Positions 52,855 through 61,811 of a stretch of DNA of 64,000 bases are shown here, piece after piece. Each line of letters begins with the position of its first letter. Positions within the stretch are counted from its first letter, which is position 1. The notes beneath the pieces were generated by a model that did not search any database, was not told the origin of the DNA, and saw only the letters and a list, made by a program, of their open reading frames with translations. A program made the translations under genes and the position numbers. This stretch comes from Sutcliffiella deserti (GTDB taxonomy: Bacteria; Bacillota; Bacilli; Bacillales; Bacillaceae_I), in contig NZ_JAIQDB010000004.1 of assembly GCF_020037475.1 (NCBI RefSeq), positions 1 to 64,000 of the forward strand, written 5' to 3'.

Positions 52855-52970
52855 TGTGCTTGGCGGATCTCCCAGATTATCGCTATCTCCCCGTTTGAAT
52901 GTCCGCATTTTGCTACAATCATCGCTGGAATAGCGTTATTATCTACACACAACTTTAACACAGCCTAGAT
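52855..52970. repeat. degenerate GC-rich dispersed repeat remnant
   Basis: The right end, CAATCATCGCTGGAATAGCG followed by TTATTATCTACACACAACTT, is the same as at 62767-62811. The middle is eroded. Confidence 0.65.
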
Positions 52971-53004
52971 AAAAAGGAATGACCATATCTTAGTCACTCC
53001 TTCC
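52970..53004 (-). terminator. intrinsic terminator of MhqD-like gene
   Basis: AAGGAGTGAC/GTCATTCCTT stem with TTTTTA on the minus strand. Confidence 0.8.
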
Positions 53005-53010
53005 TTGGGA

Positions 53011-53616
53011 TTATTTATGAAATAGCTCGTACCATTTTTTTGATGCTGCTACTTCGGCATGGGTAAGTTGGTGTCCTTGGTTTTCCCACTGGACCTCAAC
53101 CTGAGCTCCTGCATTGGAAAGTAGTTGTTGTAACTCTTCCGTTTCTGATGCTGGACAAATCGGGTCATTTTTCCCTGCTCCAATGAATATTGGGGTGGAA
53201 CTTAAATCAGGTAGCGTTATTCCTCGTCTAGGTACCATTGGATGATAAAGGATGGCTCCTTTTAAACTATCTTTGTAATGAAATAGTAGGCTCCCTGCAA
53301 TATTGGCACCATTAGAATAGCCGACAGCCACAACATTTTTCCGATCAAACTGATAGTTACTTGCAGCATCACTGATAAACTGTTGTAATTCCTCTGTTCG
53401 GAAAATTAAATCTTCTTCATCAAAAACTCCCTCTGAGAGTCTTTTGAAAAATCGGGGCATGCCATTCTCAGACACGTTTCCTCTTACACTTAAAATAGAG
53501 GCTTCCGAATCAATCATATTTGCTATCGGTAATAGGTCCTCTTCTGTTCCCCCTGTTCCATGAAGAAGTAATAAAACGTTATCTGATCCCTTTTTATAAA
53601 TATGTTTCATGTTCAT
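53011..53616 (-). CDS. carboxylesterase/phospholipase, MhqD-like
   Basis: About 201 residues of the alpha/beta-hydrolase fold. The oxyanion region is LLLLHGTGGTEEDL, the nucleophile Ser is in AVGYSNGAN, the Asp in GAGKNDPICP and the His in NQGHQLTHAEV. The length and motif spacing resemble MhqD (hydroquinone-inducible) in Bacillus. It lacks the adjacent mhqO dioxygenase gene, so the link to quinone stress is by family only. The ATG 7-8 bases after GGGAGG was used; the upstream open frame has no ribosome site. Confidence 0.75.
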   Translation of the reverse strand: MNMKHIYKKGSDNVLLLLHGTGGTEEDLLPIANMIDSEASILSVRGNVSENGMPRFFKRLSEGVFDEEDLIFRTEELQQFISDAASNYQFDRKNVVAVGYSNGANIAGSLLFHYKDSLKGAILYHPMVPRRGITLPDLSSTPIFIGAGKNDPICPASETEELQQLLSNAGAQVEVQWENQGHQLTHAEVAASKKWYELFHK

Positions 53617-53860
53617 TTCCAATTCCTCCCTCGGTTTACTCATTGATAGTTAAAGTTGTTATCTTGAATTCGAGATAGTTTCAGTATAGTAAAACTTACT
53701 TTATGAGTCAAGGTTCAGCACTGTCTGCCATAAGAGAGTAAGTTTAATTAACCTTTGAGGGCAAGAATGAATAAAATATACAAAAAGTCTGTGTTTATTT
53801 AAGCTGCATATTTTCGTTAATGACTATTAAAAAAATATCTAAAAATAAAGGAGAGTCTAT

Positions 53861-54358
53861 ATGTTTCCATGGAGCAAAATGTTTCCATTTCCTAAAGAAT
53901 ATATGAAAGATGATATTTTCAAGCAAACTGATGTGGAAGGGATGATGAATAAAGCAATGAAAAACAAAATCCCTGCACCACACCAAATGCTCGATTCTAC
54001 CAATTTTTTTGAACAATCTTTTGATATGCTAAATAGAATTCAATCCAAAAAAAAGAAACACAAAAAAACAGGATTTGATGCCAATGTTTTCGAAACTCAT
54101 GAAGATGTGATTATCCGCTTTCCACTTTCACCGGAGGAAAAAATCCTAGAATTGAAAACGACTCATGATACTACTACTTGCTATATTGAAAATGTTCCTC
54201 ACAATGGAAATAAACAATCAATCAAATTGCCATGTACTGTAAAATCTAACGGAACAAAAGCAATTTATAAAAATGGGATAGTGGAGATTAAAATCCCCAA
54301 AGAAACCAATATTCCTCTAACTAAAATACCTATTGAAATACTCAAACATAAAAAATAG
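53861..54358 (+). CDS. Hsp20/alpha-crystallin-like protein
   Basis: The 165-residue protein has an N-terminal aromatic- and basic-rich half and a C-terminal region resembling the alpha-crystallin beta-sandwich (VFETHEDVIIRFPLSPEE, SIKLPCTVKSNGTKAIYKNG, IVEIKIPKE). The usual AxxxxGVL motif is replaced by AIYKNGIVEI. It may be a spore or stress Hsp20-like protein, similar to GerT/CotP-like. The match is weak. It is its own unit with AAAGGAGAG before the ATG. Confidence 0.55.
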   Translation: MFPWSKMFPFPKEYMKDDIFKQTDVEGMMNKAMKNKIPAPHQMLDSTNFFEQSFDMLNRIQSKKKKHKKTGFDANVFETHEDVIIRFPLSPEEKILELKTTHDTTTCYIENVPHNGNKQSIKLPCTVKSNGTKAIYKNGIVEIKIPKETNIPLTKIPIEILKHKK

Positions 54359-54509
54359 AAGCATGTCCTTTTTTGCAGCTACTTATTCTATTCCTTGTTG
54401 TTTTCACACTACACAGGAAGCTGCCAAAGCCTCCCGGAAGAATGCGAAATCAAAAGATGAAGATTAACTCCGCTGGGATACCAAAACCTTAGTAAAAGAA
54501 CCAATTTAT

Positions 54510-55631
54510 TTAAAACTGTTCTATTAATTTTTCAAGGTCAATGGTCCAGGGTTCTTCAATTGATGGACGCTCAATTGTAAAGAGTACATCCTTTTTTACT
54601 GTACCAGTATTTTTATCGATATAAAGTTCGATTGGCAGCTGTACAGATAGCTCTGTATTAAATTTTTCATTTTCTGGTAAATCTGACAGCCTTTTTATGA
54701 CGTGGATTTCTTCCAGTTTTTGAGCTTCTTTTTCCAGTAAGATACGATTTTTATCATCGAGTATGGAAGATAAAATAAACCAGTCATGCTGATGAATAGC
54801 AATAATCGTTGCATCTACAATTTCTGTCGGGGTTAATTTTTGTGTATGATCCAGCCATTCTCCAGATGCTTTTTTAATCATGATGGAATGCGCATGGTCC
54901 ATTTTTTTGGATTTATGAGTAATGCTATCCTGAAAATGGATACAAAAGTGTCCTGGAAAACCATTTCTTATTGCCCCTTGACCATGTGGCATACCATGCA
55001 TAGAAGCAGCAAACTTCTTATCTTCTGTGAGAATTAGAATCGCTTTGCGGTCCCAGCTCCACGATCCATGGTAAATTTCTTTCATTTTATCTGTATCTTT
55101 TTTAGTGAGTGGCTGAACATCCGCATGGTAAGAGCCCGCTCTTCTTTGTACGTTAAAAGAAGATCCAGAATCTAAATCCAAGACAGTGAATTTGCTGTAT
55201 CTTGGTAGGATTTCATTGGCATCTTTCCATAAAAGAATCTCCCCATAATGATTCGTTCGCAGCTTTTTCATGTCTTTAGAAAGCTGCTTATTTATTTTGC
55301 CAGGAACCTGTACTAACAGTTTTTTGCTTTTTATATCATAAATATTGAGCTGATGGTCTATAGCAAATATAGAACCATTATTCATATAAAGATAAGTATC
55401 TGTTGGAGGAATAGGGTAGTTAATATTTCCCCATTCTCCCTTTTCGATGTGTTTAAGAATACTTTTAGGGGCTGCACTAGAAGTAAAATAACCTGAATGC
55501 ATGGAAGTTTGAATCCTGTATTCCCCATTAAGTTTTTTTCCGTATGCTAAAGCAACGTTATTCGGACATAGCATCGTCAATGTGAGAAGGATAATCATTA
55601 AACGATGGACGGATATACTAAACCTCTTCAC
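54510..55631 (-). CDS. secreted protein of unknown function
   Basis: The 373-residue protein has a signal peptide (MKRFSISVHRLMIILLTLTM, likely cleaved after ALA at about residue 29) and no membrane segment after it. No family was recognised. It is rich in Trp and His (WSWDRKAILILTEDK, HQHDWFILSSILDDK) in places and may have beta-propeller-like character in the middle. GTG start after AGGAGG. A single gene between the Hsp20-like protein and the ZIP transporter. Confidence 0.6.
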   Translation of the reverse strand: MKRFSISVHRLMIILLTLTMLCPNNVALAYGKKLNGEYRIQTSMHSGYFTSSAAPKSILKHIEKGEWGNINYPIPPTDTYLYMNNGSIFAIDHQLNIYDIKSKKLLVQVPGKINKQLSKDMKKLRTNHYGEILLWKDANEILPRYSKFTVLDLDSGSSFNVQRRAGSYHADVQPLTKKDTDKMKEIYHGSWSWDRKAILILTEDKKFAASMHGMPHGQGAIRNGFPGHFCIHFQDSITHKSKKMDHAHSIMIKKASGEWLDHTQKLTPTEIVDATIIAIHQHDWFILSSILDDKNRILLEKEAQKLEEIHVIKRLSDLPENEKFNTELSVQLPIELYIDKNTGTVKKDVLFTIERPSIEEPWTIDLEKLIEQF

Positions 55632-55755
55632 CTCTAAGCCTCCTTTGACTGAAATTAGTACCTTTATCTATTTTGTCAAGAATTGAAAAAAGTATGTTCT
55701 GTTTTTTTTCGTGCACATTAGTAATAGAGTTCTTGAATGGAAAAGGGGAATTGTT

Positions 55756-56487
55756 GTGGTACAAGCTATATTTTGGGGGGCTGTTGCAGGAATTGCTTTA
55801 ATTCTAGGTGCCGTAATTGGTCTCTTTGTTCCTTTACCAACGAAGCTAACCGGCTTTATCATGGCATTCGGTACAGGTGTCCTGATAGGTGCCGCGTCCT
55901 TTGAACTGTTGGGAGATATCGATATTCAAACAGGCTACAGTTTTGTTATCTTTGGCTTTCTTATCGGTGCTCTTATGTTTACTTTTGCTGAATTTTTGAT
56001 TAGTAAAAAAGGCGGGAAAGAACGAAAACTTAGCAATGGCAATAAAAATAGCCATTCCGGGATGGCTATTTTCATTGGCTCTATTATGGATTCCATTCCT
56101 GAATCGATTATTATTGGGGTTTCTTTAATAAAAGACAATTCAATAAGTTCTGTTATCGTTATCGCCATTTTTATAAGCAATATTCCTGAAGCACTATCAA
56201 GTTCAGTAGGGCTGAAAAAGGATGGCTATAGTACTAAGAAAATCATGTTTTTATGGTTTATCGTTTTTGTTCTGACGTCTTTAAGCTCCTTTTTAGGGTA
56301 TATCACCTTCAAAGAATTAAGTGAAGAATATATGTACTTAATTAACGGTTTTGCCGCAGGAGGAATAATTGCGATGGTAGCTTCCACTATGATGCCGGAA
56401 GCCTTTGAGGAAGGCGGACCAATCGTGGGACTACTTTGTGCCCTTGGGCTCCTTTGTTCTTACATTCTATCTAGTGGAATCATATAA
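55756..56487 (+). CDS. ZIP-family metal transporter
   Basis: About 243 residues and 7-8 hydrophobic segments. A membrane site reads DSIPESIIIGVSL, followed by a paired FISNIPEALSSSVG, a hallmark of ZIP/ZupT (zinc or iron). The intervening loop has a basic KKGGKERKLSN region. GTG start 7 bases after AGGGG; an earlier in-frame ATG has no ribosome site. A terminator follows. Confidence 0.8.
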   Translation: MVQAIFWGAVAGIALILGAVIGLFVPLPTKLTGFIMAFGTGVLIGAASFELLGDIDIQTGYSFVIFGFLIGALMFTFAEFLISKKGGKERKLSNGNKNSHSGMAIFIGSIMDSIPESIIIGVSLIKDNSISSVIVIAIFISNIPEALSSSVGLKKDGYSTKKIMFLWFIVFVLTSLSSFLGYITFKELSEEYMYLINGFAAGGIIAMVASTMMPEAFEEGGPIVGLLCALGLLCSYILSSGII

Positions 56488-56521
56488 AAGGCCCTGCCGG
56501 TTTTAAAAAAGCAGGGCCTTT
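56487..56521. terminator. bidirectional terminator
   Basis: AAGGCCCTGC/GCAGGGCCTT stem between the converging ZIP and VanY-type genes. Confidence 0.85.
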
Positions 56522-56526
56522 AAATG

Positions 56527-57384
56527 TTATTGCTTAATGGCTCGGTCAAAAAATTCTTCAAGGGTCAAATCTTCTTCATAAATGTAAGTCGCCACTTCTT
56601 TTCCCACATACCTTAAATGCCATGGCTCATATTCATACCCTGTTATCACTTTCTTGTCTTTAGGATAACGAATGATAAACCCGTATTTGCCGGCATTATC
56701 ATTTAGCCATTTCCCTTCCGGTGTTTCTCCAAATTGTTCAGTTAAATCAAGGGCAGCTGATCTGCTTGAAACATCCATTGCCAAACCAGTTTGATGCTCA
56801 CTGTGACCTGGAATAGCCGATACTGCATTGGTTTTTTCTTCGCCCCATTTTTTCAAATAGCTATTATATATTCCATATTGTGTTTCATAAGACCGGTAAC
56901 CGGAAACGGCAAATAATTCTATATTCTCCTCACTTGCTGCTGCAAATAACTCTTCAAGAGCGCGAGCGGCTTCTTCCCTTAAATACTTTTTGTCATAATC
57001 TCCATCAAATGAAAAACTGACATCTGGAATAACCAAATCATCCGGCACATAGTCTGCTGGGAGGGATTGTTCCTTATTTACCACTAATAATATATTGTCC
57101 GTATTTTCAATGACTTTTTCTTTATTTAGTACCGTGAAAAATGGTTCTTCCAAAAGATATTCATCCTCATTTGGTTCTGTTTCTTCTTGGTCAGGTTTGT
57201 TGACTTCTGTTGGCTTTTCTTCCGGTTCTAAGTTTTCTTCCGGTGGCTGATCCTGATTTGCTTCTTCATTTATTTGATCTGAAGAAGAGGATTCCCAAAA
57301 CTTCCAGTTTATATCTTTCACCTGATTAGAGCAGCCGCTTAGCAAAGAGATGCTTATAAGAGCTAAAACAAATTTATATTTCAT
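56527..57384 (-). CDS. yodJ: VanY-family D-Ala-D-Ala/LD-carboxypeptidase lipoprotein (YodJ-like)
   Basis: The 285-residue protein has lipobox LLSGCSN (Cys18), a long Glu/Pro-rich linker (about residues 30-78) and a C-terminal M15B metallopeptidase domain. Motifs are SGYRSYETQ, PGHSEHQTGLAMDV (zinc-binding His/Asp) and EPWHLRYVG. Trims cell-wall stem peptides outside the membrane. In B. subtilis yodJ lies beside deoD; here a YjbQ gene intervenes. ATG after AAAGGTGA. Confidence 0.82.
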   Translation of the reverse strand: MKYKFVLALISISLLSGCSNQVKDINWKFWESSSSDQINEEANQDQPPEENLEPEEKPTEVNKPDQEETEPNEDEYLLEEPFFTVLNKEKVIENTDNILLVVNKEQSLPADYVPDDLVIPDVSFSFDGDYDKKYLREEAARALEELFAAASEENIELFAVSGYRSYETQYGIYNSYLKKWGEEKTNAVSAIPGHSEHQTGLAMDVSSRSAALDLTEQFGETPEGKWLNDNAGKYGFIIRYPKDKKVITGYEYEPWHLRYVGKEVATYIYEEDLTLEEFFDRAIKQ

Positions 57385-57546
57385 GTCAAATCACCTTTAA
57401 TCTTTTCTTATGAATTTACCAGATGCCAAAAATAAATGCTTCACCAATTAGGGAAGCATACATTAAATAGTTTACCATTAATTTATTCTCTCGTAAAAAT
57501 ATTTCAAAGAATTGAACAGGACGATTAAAAATTTGTGACTTTTTTC

Positions 57547-57948
57547 CTAATCCTCTATAATTTTCACATGTACTGTTCTTTTTCTAGGGCCATCAAACTC
57601 ACAAAAGAAAATACCTTGCCATTGACCTAATAATAATGCTCCATTTTGGATAATCACTTGCTGGGAACTGCCTACTGTTATTGCTTTTAAGTGAGCAGCC
57701 GTGTTTCCTTCCATATGCAAATATTTTGGATGTTCCCATGGATATACCTCATGAAACCTCATTTGAACATCCGAAACCACATCTGGATCGGCATTTTCAT
57801 TTATGGTAATACCAGCAGTTGTATGTGGACAATATACAAGAACTATACCATTTTCCACATCTGCTTTTCGGATCGTATCTGATACTAATCCGGTAATATC
57901 CTGCCATTCATCTTGTTTGTTCGTTGATAACTCTAATGAAATTAGCAC
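57547..57948 (-). CDS. YjbQ/YugU-family protein (UPF0047)
   Basis: The 133-residue protein of the YjbQ family has VYCPHTTAGITINENAD with the conserved His, ending in the typical FFCEFDGPRKRTVHVKI. Members have weak thiamine-phosphate synthase activity and possible metal binding. GTG start after GGAGTGGAG. Its own unit downstream of deoD's terminator. Confidence 0.8.
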   Translation of the reverse strand: MLISLELSTNKQDEWQDITGLVSDTIRKADVENGIVLVYCPHTTAGITINENADPDVVSDVQMRFHEVYPWEHPKYLHMEGNTAAHLKAITVGSSQQVIIQNGALLLGQWQGIFFCEFDGPRKRTVHVKIIED

Positions 57949-57971
57949 TTATCTCCACTCCTTTTGGATAC

Positions 57972-58002
57972 AAAAAGCCCTTTTAATAAAAAGGGCTTTT
58001 TT
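57972..58002 (-). terminator. intrinsic terminator of deoD
   Basis: AAAAGCCCTTTT/AAAAGGGCTTTTTT stem, reading out of deoD on the minus strand. Confidence 0.85.
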
Positions 58003-58008
58003 AAAAAC

Positions 58009-58713
58009 TTATTTTTTTATAACTGCTTCAAGGGCAACTTCCATCATGTCACTGAAGGTTGTTTGGCGTTCTTCAGAAGTTGTTTCTTCACCAGTCAAAA
58101 TGTGATCGCTGACAGTTAATACGGATAAAGCCTTTCTTCCGTACTTGGCTGCTAAAGTATAAAGCGCTGCGGATTCCATTTCGATAGCTAGGATGCCGTA
58201 TTTTGCCCATTTTTCCAGCTCGCCGTTTTCATTATAAAACATATCCGCTGTAAAAACGTTTCCGACTTTAAGGTTTAATCCTTTTTCAACCCCTACATCA
58301 TATGCTTTCTTTAATAGTTCAAAGTTAGCAGTTGGAGCATAATCTACCCCACCAAATGTTAAACGGTTCATTTGTGAATCTGTTGAAGCGCTCATTGCTA
58401 AAATAACATCACGGACTTTTACATCCTTTTGTATAGCTCCACAAGTCCCAACACGGATTAAGTTTTGAACATTATATTCGTTCATCAGTTCATTAATATA
58501 TATTGATATCGACGGAACACCCATCCCCGTCCCTTGCACAGAAATCCGCTCACCTTTATATGTTCCTGTATAACCTAACATGCCTCTGACTTCATTATAA
58601 CAAACGGCATCCTCCAAAAAAGTTTCCGCAATGTATTTTGCACGCAGCGGATCTCCTGGAAGAAGTATCGTTTCAGCTATTTCACCTTGTTTTGCTCCGA
58701 TATGTACACTCAT
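58009..58713 (-). CDS. deoD: purine nucleoside phosphorylase
   Basis: This 234-residue hexameric DeoD-type phosphorylase cleaves purine (2'-deoxy)nucleosides to free base and sugar-1-phosphate. Motifs are [29 protein letters not shown] and [13 protein letters not shown]. Neighbours yodJ/yodL fit the B. subtilis order. ATG after AGGAGG. Confidence 0.9.
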   Translation of the reverse strand: MSVHIGAKQGEIAETILLPGDPLRAKYIAETFLEDAVCYNEVRGMLGYTGTYKGERISVQGTGMGVPSISIYINELMNEYNVQNLIRVGTCGAIQKDVKVRDVILAMSASTDSQMNRLTFGGVDYAPTANFELLKKAYDVGVEKGLNLKVGNVFTADMFYNENGELEKWAKYGILAIEMESAALYTLAAKYGRKALSVLTVSDHILTGEETTSEERQTTFSDMMEVALEAVIKK

Positions 58714-58902
58714 TGTGTTACCTCCTATAGTACCTGCTTTTTTTAGGCTGAACTTTATGGTAAAAGCCTTTTTGTAACAAACAATACTATACCATATCTT
58801 TCCCGTGATTCAAAAGAACACCTGAAAATCCTTGAATGCTTTTGGATTTTCAGCAAAACCTAATAGGGAATCAATTTGGTTTACAGAAAGGAGAAATCAC
58901 AA

Positions 58903-59010
58903 GTGAAAAAGAAACTTCGTCAAGCGGTGGAACATGCTAATGCTACAAATACCACAAAGAAAAAAACCGCTCAACCAGGCTCCCCTAAAAAGGATAAATT
59001 ACAAAGTTGA
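58903..59010 (+). CDS. small basic protein, 35 residues
   Basis: GTG start 7 bases after GGAGA. The product is rich in Lys, Thr and Ala (MKKKLRQAVEHANATNTT, then KKKTAQPGSPKKDK). No family is assigned. The size and composition resemble minor spore-associated proteins (inference). It is in a row with a second small gene 29 bases downstream. Confidence 0.55.
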   Translation: MKKKLRQAVEHANATNTTKKKTAQPGSPKKDKLQS

Positions 59011-59039
59011 AAAATATAATTTAAAAGGTGGCGTACGCA

Positions 59040-59183
59040 ATGGGTAAAAAACATCGAAACCGAATTAACGGACAAAAGAAAAACAACCACATTTCCCCTG
59101 ACGCAATTGAAGCAGAACAAATTGCACATAAAAAAGAGCACTCTGCTAAAAAGCGCAAGAACGGGCCTGGAGATAATCTTTAA
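59040..59183 (+). CDS. small basic protein, 47 residues
   Basis: The ATG follows AAAAGGTGG by 8 bases. The product begins MGKKHRNRINGQKKNNHISP and ends KKRKNGPGDNL, with an acidic patch (EAEQ) in the middle. Family not recognised. Same transcript as the preceding small gene and ended by a terminator. Sporulation or stress association is a guess. Confidence 0.6.
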   Translation: MGKKHRNRINGQKKNNHISPDAIEAEQIAHKKEHSAKKRKNGPGDNL

Positions 59184-59198
59184 TAGCTTGGATTAGAA

Positions 59199-59232
59199 TA
59201 AATGGGCAGTACAAAAGACTGCCCATTTTTTT
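59199..59232 (+). terminator. intrinsic terminator after the small genes
   Basis: AATGGGCAGT/ACTGCCCATT stem ending in seven Ts. Confidence 0.85.
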
Positions 59233-59240
59233 CGATGAAA

Positions 59241-59555
59241 TTAACGTACTTGAACCCTATTTATCTTTTTCCAGCCGCCAAACTCCAAACGGTAATAACT
59301 AATTCCAAAAGTTCCTTCATCGATCATAATAACGTCCCCTGTACCGATAAACCTTCCAGCATATTCAGGTGGAATATCATCCGTCACATTAAACTTTCTA
59401 TACACTTTATTAATGAGTTCCTCATGGTTATTTGCTCCCATGGTTAAACGGAATACTGGAGCATATCCTTTTGACTCTCCATAATTCGGTGTTTGCATGA
59501 TGGTGACATCGTAATCTCCTGAACCAATTTTCATCATCCTTTTAATTGCCAACAT
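59241..59555 (-). CDS. yodL: YodL-domain protein
   Basis: The 104-residue protein has the YodL domain pattern: TIMQTPNYGESKGYAPV, KFNVTDDIPPEYAGR, GTGDVIMID and the C-terminal RLEFGGWKKINRV. Function unknown. Adjacent to deoD as in B. subtilis. ATG after GGGGTGA. Confidence 0.78.
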   Translation of the reverse strand: MLAIKRMMKIGSGDYDVTIMQTPNYGESKGYAPVFRLTMGANNHEELINKVYRKFNVTDDIPPEYAGRFIGTGDVIMIDEGTFGISYYRLEFGGWKKINRVQVR

Positions 59556-59775
59556 CCTCTTTCACCCCTTAACCATATCTATACCTTATTAATTAGAAAT
59601 TTACTGTGTCGATTCCTTCATCAGATTTTAGAAAGTTTTGTCGAATAGAAAATTCAGGCGAAAAAATTCACTTCTAACCTTTATAAATAAGTAGCTTTAC
59701 CTCTATTTATTATAAAATTCAGAATTTATTTGATAAGTGCTGTTAAAGATGAGTGTAGTTAAACGTGCTTCTCTA

Positions 59776-59904
59776 GCTGATGATTGGAGCAAAGGCGTAG
59801 ACTCCTGCGGGAGGTAGCGGTAGGCTGGAGACCCGGCAGGCTAGCCGAGGAGGCTCCAGCACCGCCCCGCAAAAAGCGTAGCCTTTAGCGTAAATCAACA
59901 GCGG
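59776..59904. repeat. GC-rich dispersed repeat, copy 3
   Basis: Starts TGATGATTGGAGCAAAGGCG and ends AAATCAACAGCGGTG, nearly the same as 39169-39300. Fills the 477-bp gap 59556-60032, where no gene is seen. Confidence 0.88.
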
Positions 59905-60032
59905 TGATGAAAAATCCATGTTATAAATAGCGTGGCAAGAAAGAACAGAAAGCCCTGAACTTTAAAAAAATAACTTCTTCTACCACTAACATCTTTTCTT
60001 TCTATTTTAATACACTTAAGTGAGGTGGTGGT

Positions 60033-61178
60033 ATGTTTTTTAATTGGTTTGGTTCAAAATATTCTAAAACGGAAGAAAAACACCAAGAGCAAATCAAAGT
60101 TCTTTCCTCAAACGATGCAGATTACTTGCTGCGAAGCTGGTTAAGTCCCACTCACAAGGTAAGTCTTTCCCATAAAGAAAAAGAGATTCTTTTGGACATA
60201 AGCAACAAGACCATCAGCCATAACAAGAACAACCTTACACGAACTCAAGCATATTTGAATTTGTATGGTAATAACCCTGAATTGCATTGGTCATATTTAG
60301 CACATATGGTATCAAGAAATGCTGGTTGGAATATGACAGATTTAAAAGGTAAAAGCATATCTAAGCTTCTTTCCTACGATCGCTTAGAGGTTTTTTTTAG
60401 CTTTTTGGAAAAAGCAAATTATGTAATTTTCAATGATGCTTTTCCACAGCTATTGATTTATGAAAAAGGAAAAATAGAGAGTAAAGATTACACCTATTTA
60501 CTTCCGCATTTAGGTGTTTCAGATTTTATGCTTCCAGTATGGCGGTTGTTTATGGAACAGAAAGTCAAAAACTCTCCATTTTTAACTGTCTCACTCATAA
60601 TTAACGAGCAAAATTTATTAGAAACTCAAGTAATGTTAAATCCTTTTTATCAGAAAAAAGTAGTTCAATCCCTTACTTTCCATTTACAAGAAATGATGGG
60701 CTTTACTCAAATTCTCTTCCCATATGTGGATGGAGAATCTCTTCAGTTAACTGGCAGCACGATTGCGCAATTTGATGAAGTAGCTTCGAGAATAAAAGTC
60801 GGAAAGAAATTATACAGGCTTCTATTTGGCAATAAAGATGTCCATGAGGGTGCTCTTTCTTTTGCAAAGAGCAACATTCACACAGGTTCAAGAGAGGATT
60901 ATTTTCCTAGCGTTTTTTCAGCCTCAAAAAACACAAAGAAAATTTTTAGTCCTAATCTTGAAGATGCCTGGCCCACTTATAAACATAAACCGGCGAAGAA
61001 ATTGCAAGACGATTGGTTTAATCCGTCTGCTTCAAGAATTTTTTTGGACTTTTATCGTTTACCTTTCCGTGAGCAGATTACAGATATGAAAAAGCCACAT
61101 ATTTATAATGTTATTCAAGTTTCGGGATTAAGCGAGCTGCAAAGCTTAATCCCGGAAATAGAAAAACGGCGGGAATAG
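60033..61178 (+). CDS. DUF2515-family protein (YppC-like)
   Basis: The 381-residue protein is of the DUF2515 family (B. subtilis YppC). Features are LTRTQAYLNLYGNNPELHWSY, HMVSRNAGWNMTDLKG and a C-terminal DWFNPSASRIFLDFYRLPFR. No signal peptide; function unknown. ATG after GAGGTGGTGG. A hairpin overlaps its 3' end. Confidence 0.8.
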   Translation: MFFNWFGSKYSKTEEKHQEQIKVLSSNDADYLLRSWLSPTHKVSLSHKEKEILLDISNKTISHNKNNLTRTQAYLNLYGNNPELHWSYLAHMVSRNAGWNMTDLKGKSISKLLSYDRLEVFFSFLEKANYVIFNDAFPQLLIYEKGKIESKDYTYLLPHLGVSDFMLPVWRLFMEQKVKNSPFLTVSLIINEQNLLETQVMLNPFYQKKVVQSLTFHLQEMMGFTQILFPYVDGESLQLTGSTIAQFDEVASRIKVGKKLYRLLFGNKDVHEGALSFAKSNIHTGSREDYFPSVFSASKNTKKIFSPNLEDAWPTYKHKPAKKLQDDWFNPSASRIFLDFYRLPFREQITDMKKPHIYNVIQVSGLSELQSLIPEIEKRRE

Positions 61179-61190
61179 CTCCCGCCGTTC
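61164..61190 (+). terminator. GC-rich hairpin at end of DUF2515 gene
   Basis: AACGGCGGGA/TCCCGCCGTT perfect 10-bp stem across the stop codon; a T-rich stretch follows about 10 bases later. Confidence 0.6.
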
Positions 61191-61288
61191 ATGTGACATT
61201 TTTTAATAATCCTCAGAAGAAGCTGACTTTCCAGCCTCCCTGATTTGCCCTTTTAATCAAGAGGGGCAGAATGAGCGCATGGCAATAT

Positions 61289-61462
61289 TTATTCTACATC
61301 CATTTCTTCATCAATAATGCACTTTTCTAACAGATATTCAAACATGATATCCGCTAGATCATCAATCTCACTCTCCGCTGGAACATAACCTCGCCTTACC
61401 AGCTCATTGTAAAAGAACTCGGCTATTTCTTCTGTATCAATAACTACCTCGATTTCTTTCAC
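61289..61462 (-). CDS. yozD: YozD-family protein, 57 residues
   Basis: The GTG start follows GGGGTGA. The product begins MKEIEVVIDTEEIAEFFYNE, continues ELVRRGYVPAES, and ends FEYLLEKCIIDEEMDVE. This matches the small conserved YozD. Role unknown. Order yozD-yodN-yozE agrees with B. subtilis. Confidence 0.82.
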   Translation of the reverse strand: MKEIEVVIDTEEIAEFFYNELVRRGYVPAESEIDDLADIMFEYLLEKCIIDEEMDVE

Positions 61463-61652
61463 AATATCACCCCTTTTTTAAAGGTTTATGTACTTCTTTC
61501 TAGATATATGTCTTACATTCTATAATAATCCATCTCCCTATAATTTTACCAGTATTGTTGTAAAAATAATAAAAAAAGTCATAAATACCTTAATGAGACA
61601 TAGGTTTAAGTATATTGGACAAACAACATAACATGCCTAAGGAGGAAATGAA

Positions 61653-61811
61653 ATGAGAGACTTTTTTTCGAATTTAGAAAAGTATGGAGAAGAAGAAGTA
61701 CTTTTACCGATTTTAGATAAAATTAGTGAAAATCTTGTAAAAGTGGCGACGATTATTGGAATCCCATTTGTATTGTTATTACTTCTACAATTCTCCTTTT
61801 TACTTTTCTAA
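61653..61811 (+). CDS. small membrane-anchored protein, 52 residues
   Basis: The ATG follows GGAGG by 7 bases. The first 30 residues are charged (MRDFFSNLEKYGEEEVLLPI), and the last 20 form a hydrophobic tail (TIIGIPFVLLLLLQFSFLLF). It looks like a tail-anchored membrane protein. Its end overlaps the end of yodN by 12 bases, on opposite strands. Family not recognised. Confidence 0.65.
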   Translation: MRDFFSNLEKYGEEEVLLPILDKISENLVKVATIIGIPFVLLLLLQFSFLLF

